Source of the DNA: Kitasatospora indigofera
GTDB lineage: Bacteria > Actinomycetota > Actinomycetes > Streptomycetales > Streptomycetaceae
NCBI RefSeq assembly: GCF_014655955.1
Contig: NZ_BNBO01000026.1
Coordinates: 57,883 to 121,882 of the forward strand
Length of the DNA stretch: 64,000 nt
Reading direction: 5' to 3'
Each line of letters starts with the position of its first letter. Positions within the stretch are counted from its first letter, which is position 1. This document shows, in pieces, positions 51,940 through 60,539 of the stretch. Made by a program: the position numbers and the translations under genes. Below the pieces are notes generated by a model. The model had not been told where the DNA came from and made no database searches. It was given only the letters and a program-made list of their open reading frames with translations.

Positions 51940-52316
51940 CCGGCACCGCCCAGCGGGGCGCCGGGCCGGGCGGCGTCGGAGGCGGCGCGGGCACCGGCGA
52001 GGAAGCGCGCCAGGTTGTACTGGCACTCCCGCTGGCGCCGGTAGCCACGGGCCGAGGCGGCGACGGTCCGGCCGTCCAGCTCCAGCTTCCACAGCCAGAG
52101 CCCGCCGCCGCCCTGCGCGCAGAGGGTGGCCCGGCCGTCGGCCAGCCGGTGCTGGTACTGCTCGATCGCGGCCCGGCAGGCGGCTGCGTCCCGGAAGGTC
52201 TCCTCGCTCTGCCCGAGGTGCCGGTTGTTGGCCCCGAGCAGCCGCCAGACGGCGCCGCTCGCCGAACGGTCCGGACGGGACGGTCTGCTGACGATCAGGA
52301 ATCTGGGATGTTTCAT
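51936..52316 (-). CDS. DUF1508-like small protein
   Basis: A 126-residue protein with two short repeats of the DUF1508/YegP kind: WRLLGANNRHLGQSEETFRDAAACRAAIEQYQ and WLWKLELDGRTVAASARGYRRQRECQYNLARF. Such proteins are small beta-alpha folds of unknown role. It is the first gene of the Pst-like row, overlaps pstC by 4 bp and follows a possible PhoP box. Homology is judged by eye only. Confidence 0.65.
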   Translation of the reverse strand: MKHPRFLIVSRPSRPDRSASGAVWRLLGANNRHLGQSEETFRDAAACRAAIEQYQHRLADGRATLCAQGGGGLWLWKLELDGRTVAASARGYRRQRECQYNLARFLAGARAASDAARPGAPLGGAG

Positions 52317-52380
52317 GCCGGGGTTCGCCCTTCCGCCGCACTACCTGGCTGGAAAGGGACGGTGTCGGCTCAGCGATACC

Positions 52381-52424
52381 GCTCAGGTGCAACGGGATGA
52401 ACGCCGGACACGGGACAGCTGAAC
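52381..52424 (-). promoter_or_regulatory. possible PhoP box
   Basis: On the minus strand GTTCAGCTGTC (52424-52414), CCGTGTCCGGC and GTTCATCCCGT follow each other in 11-base steps, and TGCACCTGAGC continues the pattern. Streptomyces PhoP binds direct repeats of 11 bases beginning GTTCA. Two units match well and two poorly. It lies 65 bases before the first gene of the Pst-like row, which fits phosphate control. No clear -10 follows. Confidence 0.4.
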
Positions 52425-52568
52425 GAAAGACGCGGGCGACTTTCACCGGTCCCACACTATGTATACGATTTTGACGGCCCGTCGACGGAGCCGCCCCCCG
52501 GGGGGCGCCGCCGGGCACCGGGCCGGGCGGCCCCCGCCGGGCTGCCGGGAGGCCCGCCGCGGCCGCGC

Positions 52569-53552
52569 TCAGCCGGTGCGGACGACCAGCTTTCCGATCC
52601 GGCGGCCGTGTTCGAGGTCCTCGTGCGCGGCCCGGATCGCGTCGAGCGGGTAGACGTGGGTGGGCCCGGGGGTGAGTTCGCCGGAGGCGATCCGGTCGAG
52701 GTGGCGCTGCAGCACCCGGGCGGGCAGGTCCGCGGCCCCGCCGGAGTAGGCGGTGAGCCGCACGCCCCGGGGCAGGTAGTCGATGGGGTAGAAGTCCGGG
52801 ACCGTCCACCGGTTGGAGAGCATCCCGGTGAAGCACACGGTGCCGTGCACCCGGGTCGCCGCCAGGGTGTCCGGCAGGGTCGGCGTGCCGACCAGCTCCA
52901 GCGCCGCGTCCACCCCGCCGGGCAGGATCGCCCGGACCCGGGCGGCGACCTCGCCGTCGTCCAGGACCGGGTGGTCGACGCCGTGGTCGGCCAGCGCCCG
53001 CACCCGCCCGGCGGCGCGGGTGGTGGCCAGCACGGTGGCGCCGAGGTCCTTGGCCAGGGTGGCCGCCACCAGGCCGAGCGCCGAGGTGCCGCCGCGGATC
53101 AGCAGGGACTGCCCGGCCCGCAGGTCCAGCCCGACGGTCAGCGACCCGTACGCGGTCTGCAGGGTCTCCGGGACGGCTCCCAGGACCTCCCAGGGCAGCT
53201 CGGAGCGGAACGGCACCACCTGTGCGCGGGGCACCACCGTGTACTCGGCGTAGCCGCCGTCGAAGGTGCGGCCCATGCCGCCCATCAGCGTCGCGACCTG
53301 TTGGCCCGGGCGCAGCACGCCGTCGGGGTCGGCGTCCACCGTCCCGGTCGCCTCGATGCCGGGCACCCGGGGGAAGGTCACCCCCTGGGCGAGGCCGAGC
53401 CGGGTGTGCAGCTCGGAGCGGTTCAGCCCGAACGCCTCGACCTTGATCCGGACCCACCCCGGGGGCGGCTCCGGGAGCGGCAGCCGGGTCAGCCGCAGCT
53501 GCTCCACCGGCCCCGGCCCGTCCAGCACCACGGCCCGCATCGTCCTGTCCAT
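52569..53552 (-). CDS. quinone-oxidoreductase-type alcohol dehydrogenase (MDR superfamily)
   Basis: A 327-residue NADPH-dependent medium-chain reductase without the zinc ligands of true alcohol dehydrogenases. Landmarks are FGLNRSELHTRLGLAQGVTFPRVPGIEATGTV, ETLQTAYGSLTVGLDLRAGQSLLIRGGTSALGLVAATLAKDLGATVLATTR for the cofactor, and FTGMLSNRW. It reduces quinones or activated enones. The ATG at 53552 is six bases after GGGGAG; the GTG one codon before is less well spaced. A GC-rich hairpin lies downstream near 52490-52506. Confidence 0.9.
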   Translation of the reverse strand: MDRTMRAVVLDGPGPVEQLRLTRLPLPEPPPGWVRIKVEAFGLNRSELHTRLGLAQGVTFPRVPGIEATGTVDADPDGVLRPGQQVATLMGGMGRTFDGGYAEYTVVPRAQVVPFRSELPWEVLGAVPETLQTAYGSLTVGLDLRAGQSLLIRGGTSALGLVAATLAKDLGATVLATTRAAGRVRALADHGVDHPVLDDGEVAARVRAILPGGVDAALELVGTPTLPDTLAATRVHGTVCFTGMLSNRWTVPDFYPIDYLPRGVRLTAYSGGAADLPARVLQRHLDRIASGELTPGPTHVYPLDAIRAAHEDLEHGRRIGKLVVRTG

Positions 53553-53611
53553 CACGTTCTCCCCTGGTCGTCCGGTCGGGTGGGCGGCACCGCCCGGCCG
53601 TCCGACGGCAC

Positions 53612-53667
53612 CCGGCCGTCACCGTCCGGCCGTCACCGTGCGGCTGTCAGCGTGCGGCCGTCAGCGG
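53612..53667. repeat. 14-bp tandem repeat, four copies
   Basis: CCGGCCGTCACCGT occurs twice exactly, then twice with two or three changes, in the 393-bp divergent gap between the reductase and the PP2C phosphatase. The rest of the gap is GC-rich without a recognisable gene. Confidence 0.8.
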
Positions 53668-53945
53668 CACCGGGTACGGCGGCGGCGCGGGCACGGCTGC
53701 CCCGGGCCCGGCGCCGGCCGACGCGCGGGGCCCGGCGGGCCGGCCTGCTGCCCGCCGCCACGCTACCCCGCGTGACCGCCGCGGACCCCGGGTTCCGCGG
53801 GCCCCGCGCGGCCCCCGGCCGGCGGCCCGCGGGCGGTCCGGTGGCGCCGACGGTCCTCGCGCGCGGCAATGGAGGCAGAGCAACCCGCAGTCCGGGACCA
53901 CGGCCGTCGCCCGCCGGGGGCCGCGGCCGGGCCAGGAGAGGACAG

Positions 53946-55127
53946 ATGACCGCGACAGCCACTCCCCGGGAGGCGGGGGCCGACCGCTCCGCGCTGAACG
54001 CCCGCGTGTTCTGGCCGGGTCTGATCCTGGTCACCCTGATGGTCGTCCTGCTCGCCGTGACCACCAGCACCGCGGGCCGGCTCTCGCCGCTGCTGATCGT
54101 GCTGCCGGCCCTGGTGGCCGGGCTGGGCAGCGTCCGCCAGACGGTCATCGCCTCCGCCTGGGCGATGGCCGGCCTCTGGGCGTCGTTCCTCTACGAGCAC
54201 CCGGCGCACCGCGGTGACGTCGTCGCCGCGACCGTCGCCGCGCTGGCCTTCCAGGCGCTGGCCGTCGCCGCCTGCTTCTGGCGGACGGCGCGGCAGCGCG
54301 AGCTGGACCGGCTCCGCTCCACCCTGGTCACCCTGCAGCGGCAGATCCTGCGGCCGCTCCCGACGGTCACCCGGCAGGTCATGGTGGACGGCCTCTACTC
54401 GCCCGTGGAGGAGGACCGCCTGGTCGGCGGGGACATCTACGAGATCGTCAGCTCGCCGTACGGCACCAGGGTCCTGATCGGCGACGTCCAGGGCAAGGGC
54501 CTGGCCGCGATCGGCGCCGGCTTCGCCGTCCTCGGGGCGTTCCGCGAGGCGGCCTTCCGCGAACCCACGCTCACCGCCGTGGTCGACGCCCTGGAGGACG
54601 CGGTGGTCCGCCACAACGCCTTCGCCGAGGAGAACGAGGAGCCGTCCCGGTTCGTCACCGCGCTCGCCCTGAGCATCGACGAGTCGGCCGAAGTCCAGGT
54701 GGTCAACTGCGGCCACCTCCAGCCGTACCTGATCGACGAGGGCGGCAGCCGGTCCGTCCCGATCGCGGACACCGCCGTCCCGCTGGGCCTGGCCGCCCTC
54801 GCCGACGGCCCCCGCCTCGTCGGCTGGTTCGACCTCCCGCCGCGGACCACCCTGCTGCTGTACACCGACGGGGTCACGGAGGCCCGCGACCCCCAGGGGC
54901 GCTTCTACCCCCTGGAACGCCGGCTGCCCGACATGGCCCAGCTGCCCCCGGCGGAGCTGCTCACCGCCCTGCGGAGCGACATCGACCGGTTCACCGCCGG
55001 CGCCCGGCGCGACGACATCGCCGCCCTGTCGCTGCGCCGCACCCCCGCCCAGTGGCGCTCCCCGGCCGGCCTGGCCGCGCCGGACGAGCCCGGCGGGCAC
55101 GCCGGAGCGGCGCCGGACGCGCCGTAG
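53946..55127 (+). CDS. membrane PP2C/SpoIIE-family serine phosphatase
   Basis: A 393-residue protein. Residues 20-120 contain three or four TM helices (LILVTLMVVLLAVTTST, LLIVLPALVAGLGSV, VVAATVAALAFQALAVAACF). A short coiled section precedes the SpoIIE-like PP2C domain: EEDRLVGGDIYEIV, VLIGDVQGKGLAAIGAGFAVLGAFREAA, VVNCGHLQPYLI, LLLYTDGVTEARD and DDIAALSLRR, with the metal aspartates kept. It probably reverses phosphorylation of an anti-anti-sigma factor in a stress or development switch. No partner gene is near. ATG with GGAGAGGA upstream. Confidence 0.92.
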   Translation: MTATATPREAGADRSALNARVFWPGLILVTLMVVLLAVTTSTAGRLSPLLIVLPALVAGLGSVRQTVIASAWAMAGLWASFLYEHPAHRGDVVAATVAALAFQALAVAACFWRTARQRELDRLRSTLVTLQRQILRPLPTVTRQVMVDGLYSPVEEDRLVGGDIYEIVSSPYGTRVLIGDVQGKGLAAIGAGFAVLGAFREAAFREPTLTAVVDALEDAVVRHNAFAEENEEPSRFVTALALSIDESAEVQVVNCGHLQPYLIDEGGSRSVPIADTAVPLGLAALADGPRLVGWFDLPPRTTLLLYTDGVTEARDPQGRFYPLERRLPDMAQLPPAELLTALRSDIDRFTAGARRDDIAALSLRRTPAQWRSPAGLAAPDEPGGHAGAAPDAP

Positions 55128-55256
55128 CCGGCCCGGAGGGGCTCGGCCCGCGATGCCGTCCGTACGCGCGAGCCACCGTCCGCTCGCGGTCCCGTCCGGA
55201 CGAGGCCGTGCGGACGCGGCCGTACGGCCTCGGCCGTCCGCCGGGGCGGCGGCCCG

Positions 55257-56279
55257 CTACGGCAGTTCGTCGGCGATCATGTTCACGAAGGCCGCGAGTT
55301 CGGCCCGGGCGACCGGGTCGGGCACCGCACCGGGCAGCGCGCGGGCGGCCAGCCGGACGTGCTCCCTGATCCGGTCCTCCAGCCAGGCGCGCCCGCCGCA
55401 CTCCTCGATCAGCGCGGCCACCTGCTCCAGCTCCGCCAGGGACGGGTCCGAGCCGTCGTCGTAGAAGGCGGCCAACCGGTCCCGGGCCGGTCCTTCGCCC
55501 TGCAGCGCCACCGCGACGAAGGCCCGCGCCTTGCGCCGGCGGAGGTCGGCCAGCGGGTCCTCCAGCTGGTCCCGGGCGTCGCTCCAGACGCCCTCCCAGT
55601 CGTCGAAGAAGGCCATCGCCATCCCGGCGTGGTAGCCGAACAGCTTCGCCGCCTCGACCTCCGCCACCGGCGCCCCGCGCACCACCGCGCCGACCATCGC
55701 CACACCCGCCGTCGGCAGCGCGATGGTGCTCTCCAGCAGGTCCAGCGCACCCTGGAGGTCGGCCCGCGAACTCCCCTCGGAGTCCAGGTCGCGGATCTGC
55801 CCGGAGCAGCACTCGCGGATCGCGAAGGCCGCCTGGCGGCCCAGCTCGCAGGAGGCCGGGGTGGCCTCCTGCGCCAGCAGCTCGAAGGCCAGGCAGTGCA
55901 GCGCGACCCCGACCTGCACGGCGGCGGGCACCCCGAAGACCGTCCACAGGGTCGGCCGCCCCTTGCGGAGCATCTCCCGGTCGCCGATGTCGTCGTGCAC
56001 GGTGCCCGCCGCCGACATCAGGGTGCCCGCGACGGCGGCGCCGCGCACCGCGTCCCAGGCCTCGCGGGTGCTCCCCGCGCAGAGCAGCGCGACCAGTGCG
56101 GGCCGCCGCCGGAACCCGACGGGCACCGAGGGCCGGCCGTCGGCGTCGATCCAGCCGAAGTGGTACTCCGCCATCCGCCGGACCGGCTGGCTGAGCCGGG
56201 CCGTGGCCTCGCGCAGGGCGGGTTCCAGGTAGGCGGTCACCGCTTCGGTGATCCGCTCCGAGGTGCGTACGGTCTGCAT
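55257..56279 (-). CDS. isoprenyl diphosphate synthase family protein
   Basis: A 340-residue all-helical protein. The first Asp-rich motif is clear: AGTVHDDIGDREMLRKGRPT. The second is FFDDWEGVWSDARDQLEDPLADLRRRK, in which the usual DDxxD is DDWEG. The start (MRRMAEYHFGW region) and VPVGFRRRPALVALLCAG are typical of polyprenyl synthetases, including a two-domain group found near terpene cyclases. It may make a prenyl diphosphate, or be a cyclase-like relative. No terpene cyclase lies in the window, so product and chain length are open. Confidence 0.8.
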   Translation of the reverse strand: MQTVRTSERITEAVTAYLEPALREATARLSQPVRRMAEYHFGWIDADGRPSVPVGFRRRPALVALLCAGSTREAWDAVRGAAVAGTLMSAAGTVHDDIGDREMLRKGRPTLWTVFGVPAAVQVGVALHCLAFELLAQEATPASCELGRQAAFAIRECCSGQIRDLDSEGSSRADLQGALDLLESTIALPTAGVAMVGAVVRGAPVAEVEAAKLFGYHAGMAMAFFDDWEGVWSDARDQLEDPLADLRRRKARAFVAVALQGEGPARDRLAAFYDDGSDPSLAELEQVAALIEECGGRAWLEDRIREHVRLAARALPGAVPDPVARAELAAFVNMIADELP

Positions 56280-56529
56280 GTCGGCCTCCTCCGGTCGGGC
56301 CGGAGTCGTTCCCGGTGCGGGGCCCGTTCCATGCCTCCGCTCACCCGGTAGGGCGAGTGCTCACGGCGCGTCACCCGCCGGCGGGCGGACCGGCCGGTAT
56401 GACGGACGGGTAGCACGGGTCCCGCGACGCGGCCCCGGGTCGGGCGCGGGGCGGTGCCGCGCGCACGAGTCCCGCCCCGGCGGCGTCCTGACGTCCCGGC
56501 ATTCCTTCGGAGCACCCCGGGAGTCCGCC

Positions 56530-59100
56530 TTGCCCGCCCCCGCGTCCGCGCCCCTGGACCCGCCCGCACCCATGGACCCGCCCGCCGGCCCGGCCGGTGC
56601 CGCTACCCCCGCCCGCCCGGCCCCGCCGACGGGCCGGCGCCGGCCTGCGCTCCGCCGTCTGCGCGCCGTGGGCCTGGCCGCCGCGCTGGTCCTGGCCGTC
56701 CCGCCGGCCGCCGGCGCCGCACCCCCCACGGCCGCGCACCCTGCTGCCGCGCCGCCCGCGGCCGCGGTCCCGGTACCGCCGGCGGCCCCGGGACCGGCGG
56801 CCGGCGGGACGATCACCGTCGACGGGGCCTCCGGCGGGCGGCTCCTCGACGGCATCGGCGCGGCCAGCGGCGGCGGCGGCAACAGCCGGCTGCTGTACGA
56901 CTACCCGGAGCCGCAGCGCTCCGAGATCCTGGACCTGCTCTTCAAGCCCGGCTACGGCGCGAGCCTGCAGATCCTCAAGGTGGAGGTGGGCGGGGACACC
57001 AACTCCACCGACGGCGCCGAGCCCAGCGCCGAGCACACCGCCACCGACGTCGACTGGAACCGCGGCTACGAGTGGTGGCTGATGGAGCAGGCCAAGGCCC
57101 GCAACCCGGACATCCGGCTCTACGCCCTGGCCTGGGGCGCCCCCGGCTGGATCGGCTCCTTCTGGTCCACCGCGATGATCGACTACTACGTCCGGTGGAT
57201 CGAGCACGCCCGCAGCGACCACGGCCTGACCATCGACTTCGTCGGCGGCTGGAACGAGCACCAGGACGTCGACCGGGCCTGGTACCAGGAGTTCCACGCC
57301 GCCCTCGCCGCACACGGCCTGCCCACCAGGATCGTCGGGGCCGACGACGGCGGCGCCGACTGGACGGTGGCCGACACGATGGCCGCCGACCCCGCGTTCG
57401 CCGCGGCCGTCGACGTCATCGGCATCCACTACCCCTGCGGGTACCTGACCGCCCAGACCGACTGCCGGCCGCCGAACGGCAACGCGCTGGCCGGCGGGAA
57501 GCCGGTCTGGGCCAGCGAGAGCGGGTCGCACGACCACCAGGACGGCGTCGCGCTGATCCGCGGCACCAACCGCGCCTACCTCGACGCCCGGATGACCTCC
57601 TACATCAACTGGCCGCTGGTCGCCGCCGTCCACCAGAGCCTGCCCTTCTCCACCGACGGGCTCCTGCTGGCCAACCAGCCCTGGTCAGGCAACTACACCG
57701 TCGGGCGCAACCTCTGGGCCACCGCGCACACCACCCGCTTCACCCGGGCCGGCTGGCAGTACCTGGACACCGGCAGCGGGTACCTCGGCGGCGACCGGGC
57801 GGGCGGCAGCCACGTGTCGCTCAAGTCCCCCGACGGCAGCGCCTGGACGACCGTCGTCGAGACGACCACCGCCACCGCCGCCCGCAGCACCGCGTTCCGG
57901 GTGCGCGGCGGCCTGCCCGACACCAGGGTGCACGTCTGGGCCAGCAAGCTCGACTCGACCGATCCCGCGCAGTGGATGACCCGGCAGCCGGACCTGACCC
58001 CCACGGCCGGCGCCTTCTCCCTCACCCTGCAGCCCGGCTACGCCTACACCCTCACCAGCACCGAACCGGACCCGCCGGGCACTCCCACCGCGGTACCGGC
58101 CAGGCACGCCCTGGCGCTCCCCTACACCGACGACTTCGAGCGCTACCCGGCCGGCCGGGAGGCCCGCTACCTGTCGGACATGCAGGGCGCCTTCGAGACC
58201 GCGCCGTGCGCCGGCGGCCGCCCGGGCGGCTGCCTGCGGCAGGCCGCGCCCACCCGGCCGATCGAGTGGTCCCGGGCCGACTGCGAACCCTTCGCCCTGA
58301 TCGGCGACCCCGGCTGGGGCGACTACACGGTCAGCCTGGACGCCCTGCTCCCGGAGGGCGGCGGCGTCGAACTGCTGGGCCGCGCCACCCGCCAGTCCAA
58401 GGGCGCCCCGGGCCACCAGGCCGGGTACTACCTGCGGATCTCGGACACCGGCAGCTGGTCCGTCAGCCGGAACAGCGCCACCGACGCCGAGTCGGTGAGC
58501 ACGCTCCTCGGCGGCACCACCACCCCTCCCGGCAGCTCCGCCTGGCACACCGTCAGCCTGGGCTTCCAGGGCAGTACGATCACCGCCGCCCTGGACGGCG
58601 CCGTCCTCGGCACCATCACCGACAGCACCTACTCGGTCGGCCTGGCGGGCCTCGGCACCAGCGGCTACCAGCCGGCCCAGTTCGACGACCTGGCCGTCAC
58701 CGGCAGCGGGGCCGGGGACACCTCCACGCTGGTCGGCGTCGGATCGGACCGGTGCGCGGACGCCACGGCGCTCGGCAGCGCGGACGGCACCGCCGTCCAG
58801 CTGTGGACCTGCAACGGCGGCGCCAACCAGCGGGTCACCCTCGCCCCCGGCGCGGCCCTCACCATCTACGGCAAGTGCCTGCTCCCGGCCGGGCGCGGCA
58901 CCGCACCCGGCACCCCGGTCGTCCTCGGGACCTGCGACGGCGGCGCCGCCCAACGCTGGACCCTGAACGGGGACGGCACCGTCGTCGGCGGCCCGTCCGG
59001 GCTCTGCCTGAGCGTGGCCGGCGCCCGCAGGGACGACGGCGCCCCCTTGGAGCTGGGCGTCTGCACCGGCGACGACAGCCGGCACTGGACCAGGGTCTGA
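56530..59100 (+). CDS. secreted GH59 galactocerebrosidase-like glycosidase with ricin-type domain
   Basis: An 856-residue exported protein. After a Pro/Ala N-terminus and a TM-like signal (LRAVGLAAALVLAVPPAAGA, about 40-60) comes a GH59 catalytic region: LLDGIGAASGGGGNSRLLYDYPEP, ASLQILKVEVGGD, GYEWWLMEQAKARNPDI, VGGWNEHQD with the acid/base Glu and VWASESGSHD with the nucleophile Glu, as in animal galactocerebrosidase. A jelly-roll domain and, from about residue 725, a ricin-type beta-trefoil (QLWTCNGGANQRV, GTCDGGAAQRW) follow. TTG start with GGGAG six bases upstream. Likely a beta-galactosidase acting on galactolipid or polysaccharide. Confidence 0.9.
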   Translation: MPAPASAPLDPPAPMDPPAGPAGAATPARPAPPTGRRRPALRRLRAVGLAAALVLAVPPAAGAAPPTAAHPAAAPPAAAVPVPPAAPGPAAGGTITVDGASGGRLLDGIGAASGGGGNSRLLYDYPEPQRSEILDLLFKPGYGASLQILKVEVGGDTNSTDGAEPSAEHTATDVDWNRGYEWWLMEQAKARNPDIRLYALAWGAPGWIGSFWSTAMIDYYVRWIEHARSDHGLTIDFVGGWNEHQDVDRAWYQEFHAALAAHGLPTRIVGADDGGADWTVADTMAADPAFAAAVDVIGIHYPCGYLTAQTDCRPPNGNALAGGKPVWASESGSHDHQDGVALIRGTNRAYLDARMTSYINWPLVAAVHQSLPFSTDGLLLANQPWSGNYTVGRNLWATAHTTRFTRAGWQYLDTGSGYLGGDRAGGSHVSLKSPDGSAWTTVVETTTATAARSTAFRVRGGLPDTRVHVWASKLDSTDPAQWMTRQPDLTPTAGAFSLTLQPGYAYTLTSTEPDPPGTPTAVPARHALALPYTDDFERYPAGREARYLSDMQGAFETAPCAGGRPGGCLRQAAPTRPIEWSRADCEPFALIGDPGWGDYTVSLDALLPEGGGVELLGRATRQSKGAPGHQAGYYLRISDTGSWSVSRNSATDAESVSTLLGGTTTPPGSSAWHTVSLGFQGSTITAALDGAVLGTITDSTYSVGLAGLGTSGYQPAQFDDLAVTGSGAGDTSTLVGVGSDRCADATALGSADGTAVQLWTCNGGANQRVTLAPGAALTIYGKCLLPAGRGTAPGTPVVLGTCDGGAAQRWTLNGDGTVVGGPSGLCLSVAGARRDDGAPLELGVCTGDDSRHWTRV

Positions 59101-59208
59101 CCCGCCGTGGGCCCCGCCCGGTGCGCGGCGGCTTCCGGCGGCCGGGCGGGTCCCGGGCGGGCGGGACGGAGCCGGGCGGGGCCGTAGCGGGCGGGGCCGG
59201 CCGGCGGG

Positions 59209-60132
59209 CTAGACCACGCCGGCCGCCCGCAGCAGCCACCGGTTGGCGCCGCCGACCAGGCCCGCCCGGTCGAGCACGGCCAGGGTCTTCGCCGCCATCT
59301 CCCGCTTGGTGGTGTGCCAGTACGGGTTCGCCCGGGCCGCCCGGCGCCCCTCGGCGGGATCCACCCCGACGGCGGCGTACAGGCGGGGGTTGATCAGGCT
59401 GGTGGTGGAGAAGTAGATGATCAGTCCGATCAGCAGCTGCTCCCAGCGCCGCCGGACCGGCCCGAGGTGTCCGCGCTGCAGCTCCTCGCGGGCGTAGCTG
59501 ATGTGCCGGGACTCCTCGATCACATGGATCCGGGAGACCTGGCGGGTCAGCGGCTGGAGCGTCTCGTCGGCCATCACCTCCCGCTGGAAGGCGTCCAGGA
59601 TCTCCTCGACGTACATCGTGCCGCCGAAGGTCTGGCTGTGCGTGGAGACGGCCTTGAAGATCCGGCCCAGCTCGTGCGCGAGCCGCGCCGGGCGGTACGC
59701 GGGCACGCCCATCCAGGTGATCATCCGGGCGAACATCACCGAGTGCCGGCACTCGTCGCCGATCTCGGTGAGGGCGTACTGGACGTGGGCGGTGGTCGGG
59801 TCGCGGTCGAAGGCGTGACGCAGCAGCATCTGCATCAGGATCTCCTCGAACCAGATGCCCACGGCGGCGATGCTGGCGACCTCGTGCTTGCTCAGCTCGA
59901 TCCGCTCCTCCTCCGTCATCCGGTCCCACTGCGGGGTGCCGTAGAGGGAGAGCCGCCGCGGCGGGCAGTAGTAGCGGCCGGGCTCCGGTCCGGCTTCCCA
60001 GTCGATGTCCTTGACGGGGTCGAACGAGAGCTTCGCCGAGGAGGCGAGCAGGCGTTGGGCGGTCCGCTCGCGGGCGGGCGCGTGGCCGGGAGCGTCCGGC
60101 CCGTTGTCCGCCCGGCGGGTGGTGGCTGTCAT
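59209..60132 (-). CDS. AurF-type diiron oxygenase
   Basis: A 307-residue protein of the p-aminobenzoate N-oxygenase (AurF) family. Iron ligands are likely the Glu/His residues in HEVASIAAVGIWFEEIL, ALTEIGDECRHSVMFAR, YVEEILDAFQREVM and HVIEESRHISYAREEL. Relatives oxidise aromatic amines or fatty acyl substrates; many actinomycetes have uncharacterised copies. It is a single gene with its own promoter at 60205-60233. Substrate unknown. Confidence 0.88.
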   Translation of the reverse strand: MTATTRRADNGPDAPGHAPARERTAQRLLASSAKLSFDPVKDIDWEAGPEPGRYYCPPRRLSLYGTPQWDRMTEEERIELSKHEVASIAAVGIWFEEILMQMLLRHAFDRDPTTAHVQYALTEIGDECRHSVMFARMITWMGVPAYRPARLAHELGRIFKAVSTHSQTFGGTMYVEEILDAFQREVMADETLQPLTRQVSRIHVIEESRHISYAREELQRGHLGPVRRRWEQLLIGLIIYFSTTSLINPRLYAAVGVDPAEGRRAARANPYWHTTKREMAAKTLAVLDRAGLVGGANRWLLRAAGVV

Positions 60133-60204
60133 CAGCGGCTCCTCGGCTCCTGGGTGCGCGACCGTCCTACGGTCGGGGGGGGTGGCGATGGGGGCCCGGT
60201 TCAG

Positions 60205-60233
60205 AAGCTAGAAGCTATTAGACCCTGCGTCAA
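60205..60233 (-). promoter_or_regulatory. promoter of the AurF-type gene with inverted repeat
   Basis: On the minus strand -35 TTGACG (60233-60228), 17 bases, then -10 TAGCTT (60210-60205). CTATTGACGCAGGGTCTAATAG covers the -35 and spacer and has five-base inverted ends (CTATT, AATAG), so a TetR-like repressor may bind there. The remaining sequence to 60539 shows no gene. Confidence 0.5.
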
Positions 60234-60539
60234 TAGCGTGGGCCGCCGTACCTGGGGACGGGCGCCGCTGCCGCCGCCCGGGCCGTGGCAACGGCCGGCC
60301 GCACAAGGGGGGAGGCAGCCGGCACCGAGGCAGCGAGGTCAACTCACGGTGACAGGAAGGGCGTTACCGGGGACGGCCAGGCGGGTCGGCCGGCGGGCGA
60401 ACCGCTCCCGCGGCCCATGGGCGCGGTCACCGGCATACGGCAGCGGCCCGCCGGCCCGGTCGCGGAGGACCGGGCCGACGGGCCGGAGGGGTGATCGTGG
60501 AGGGGCGGGGCCGCCGGGCGGGTGCCGCCGGCCCGGTGG

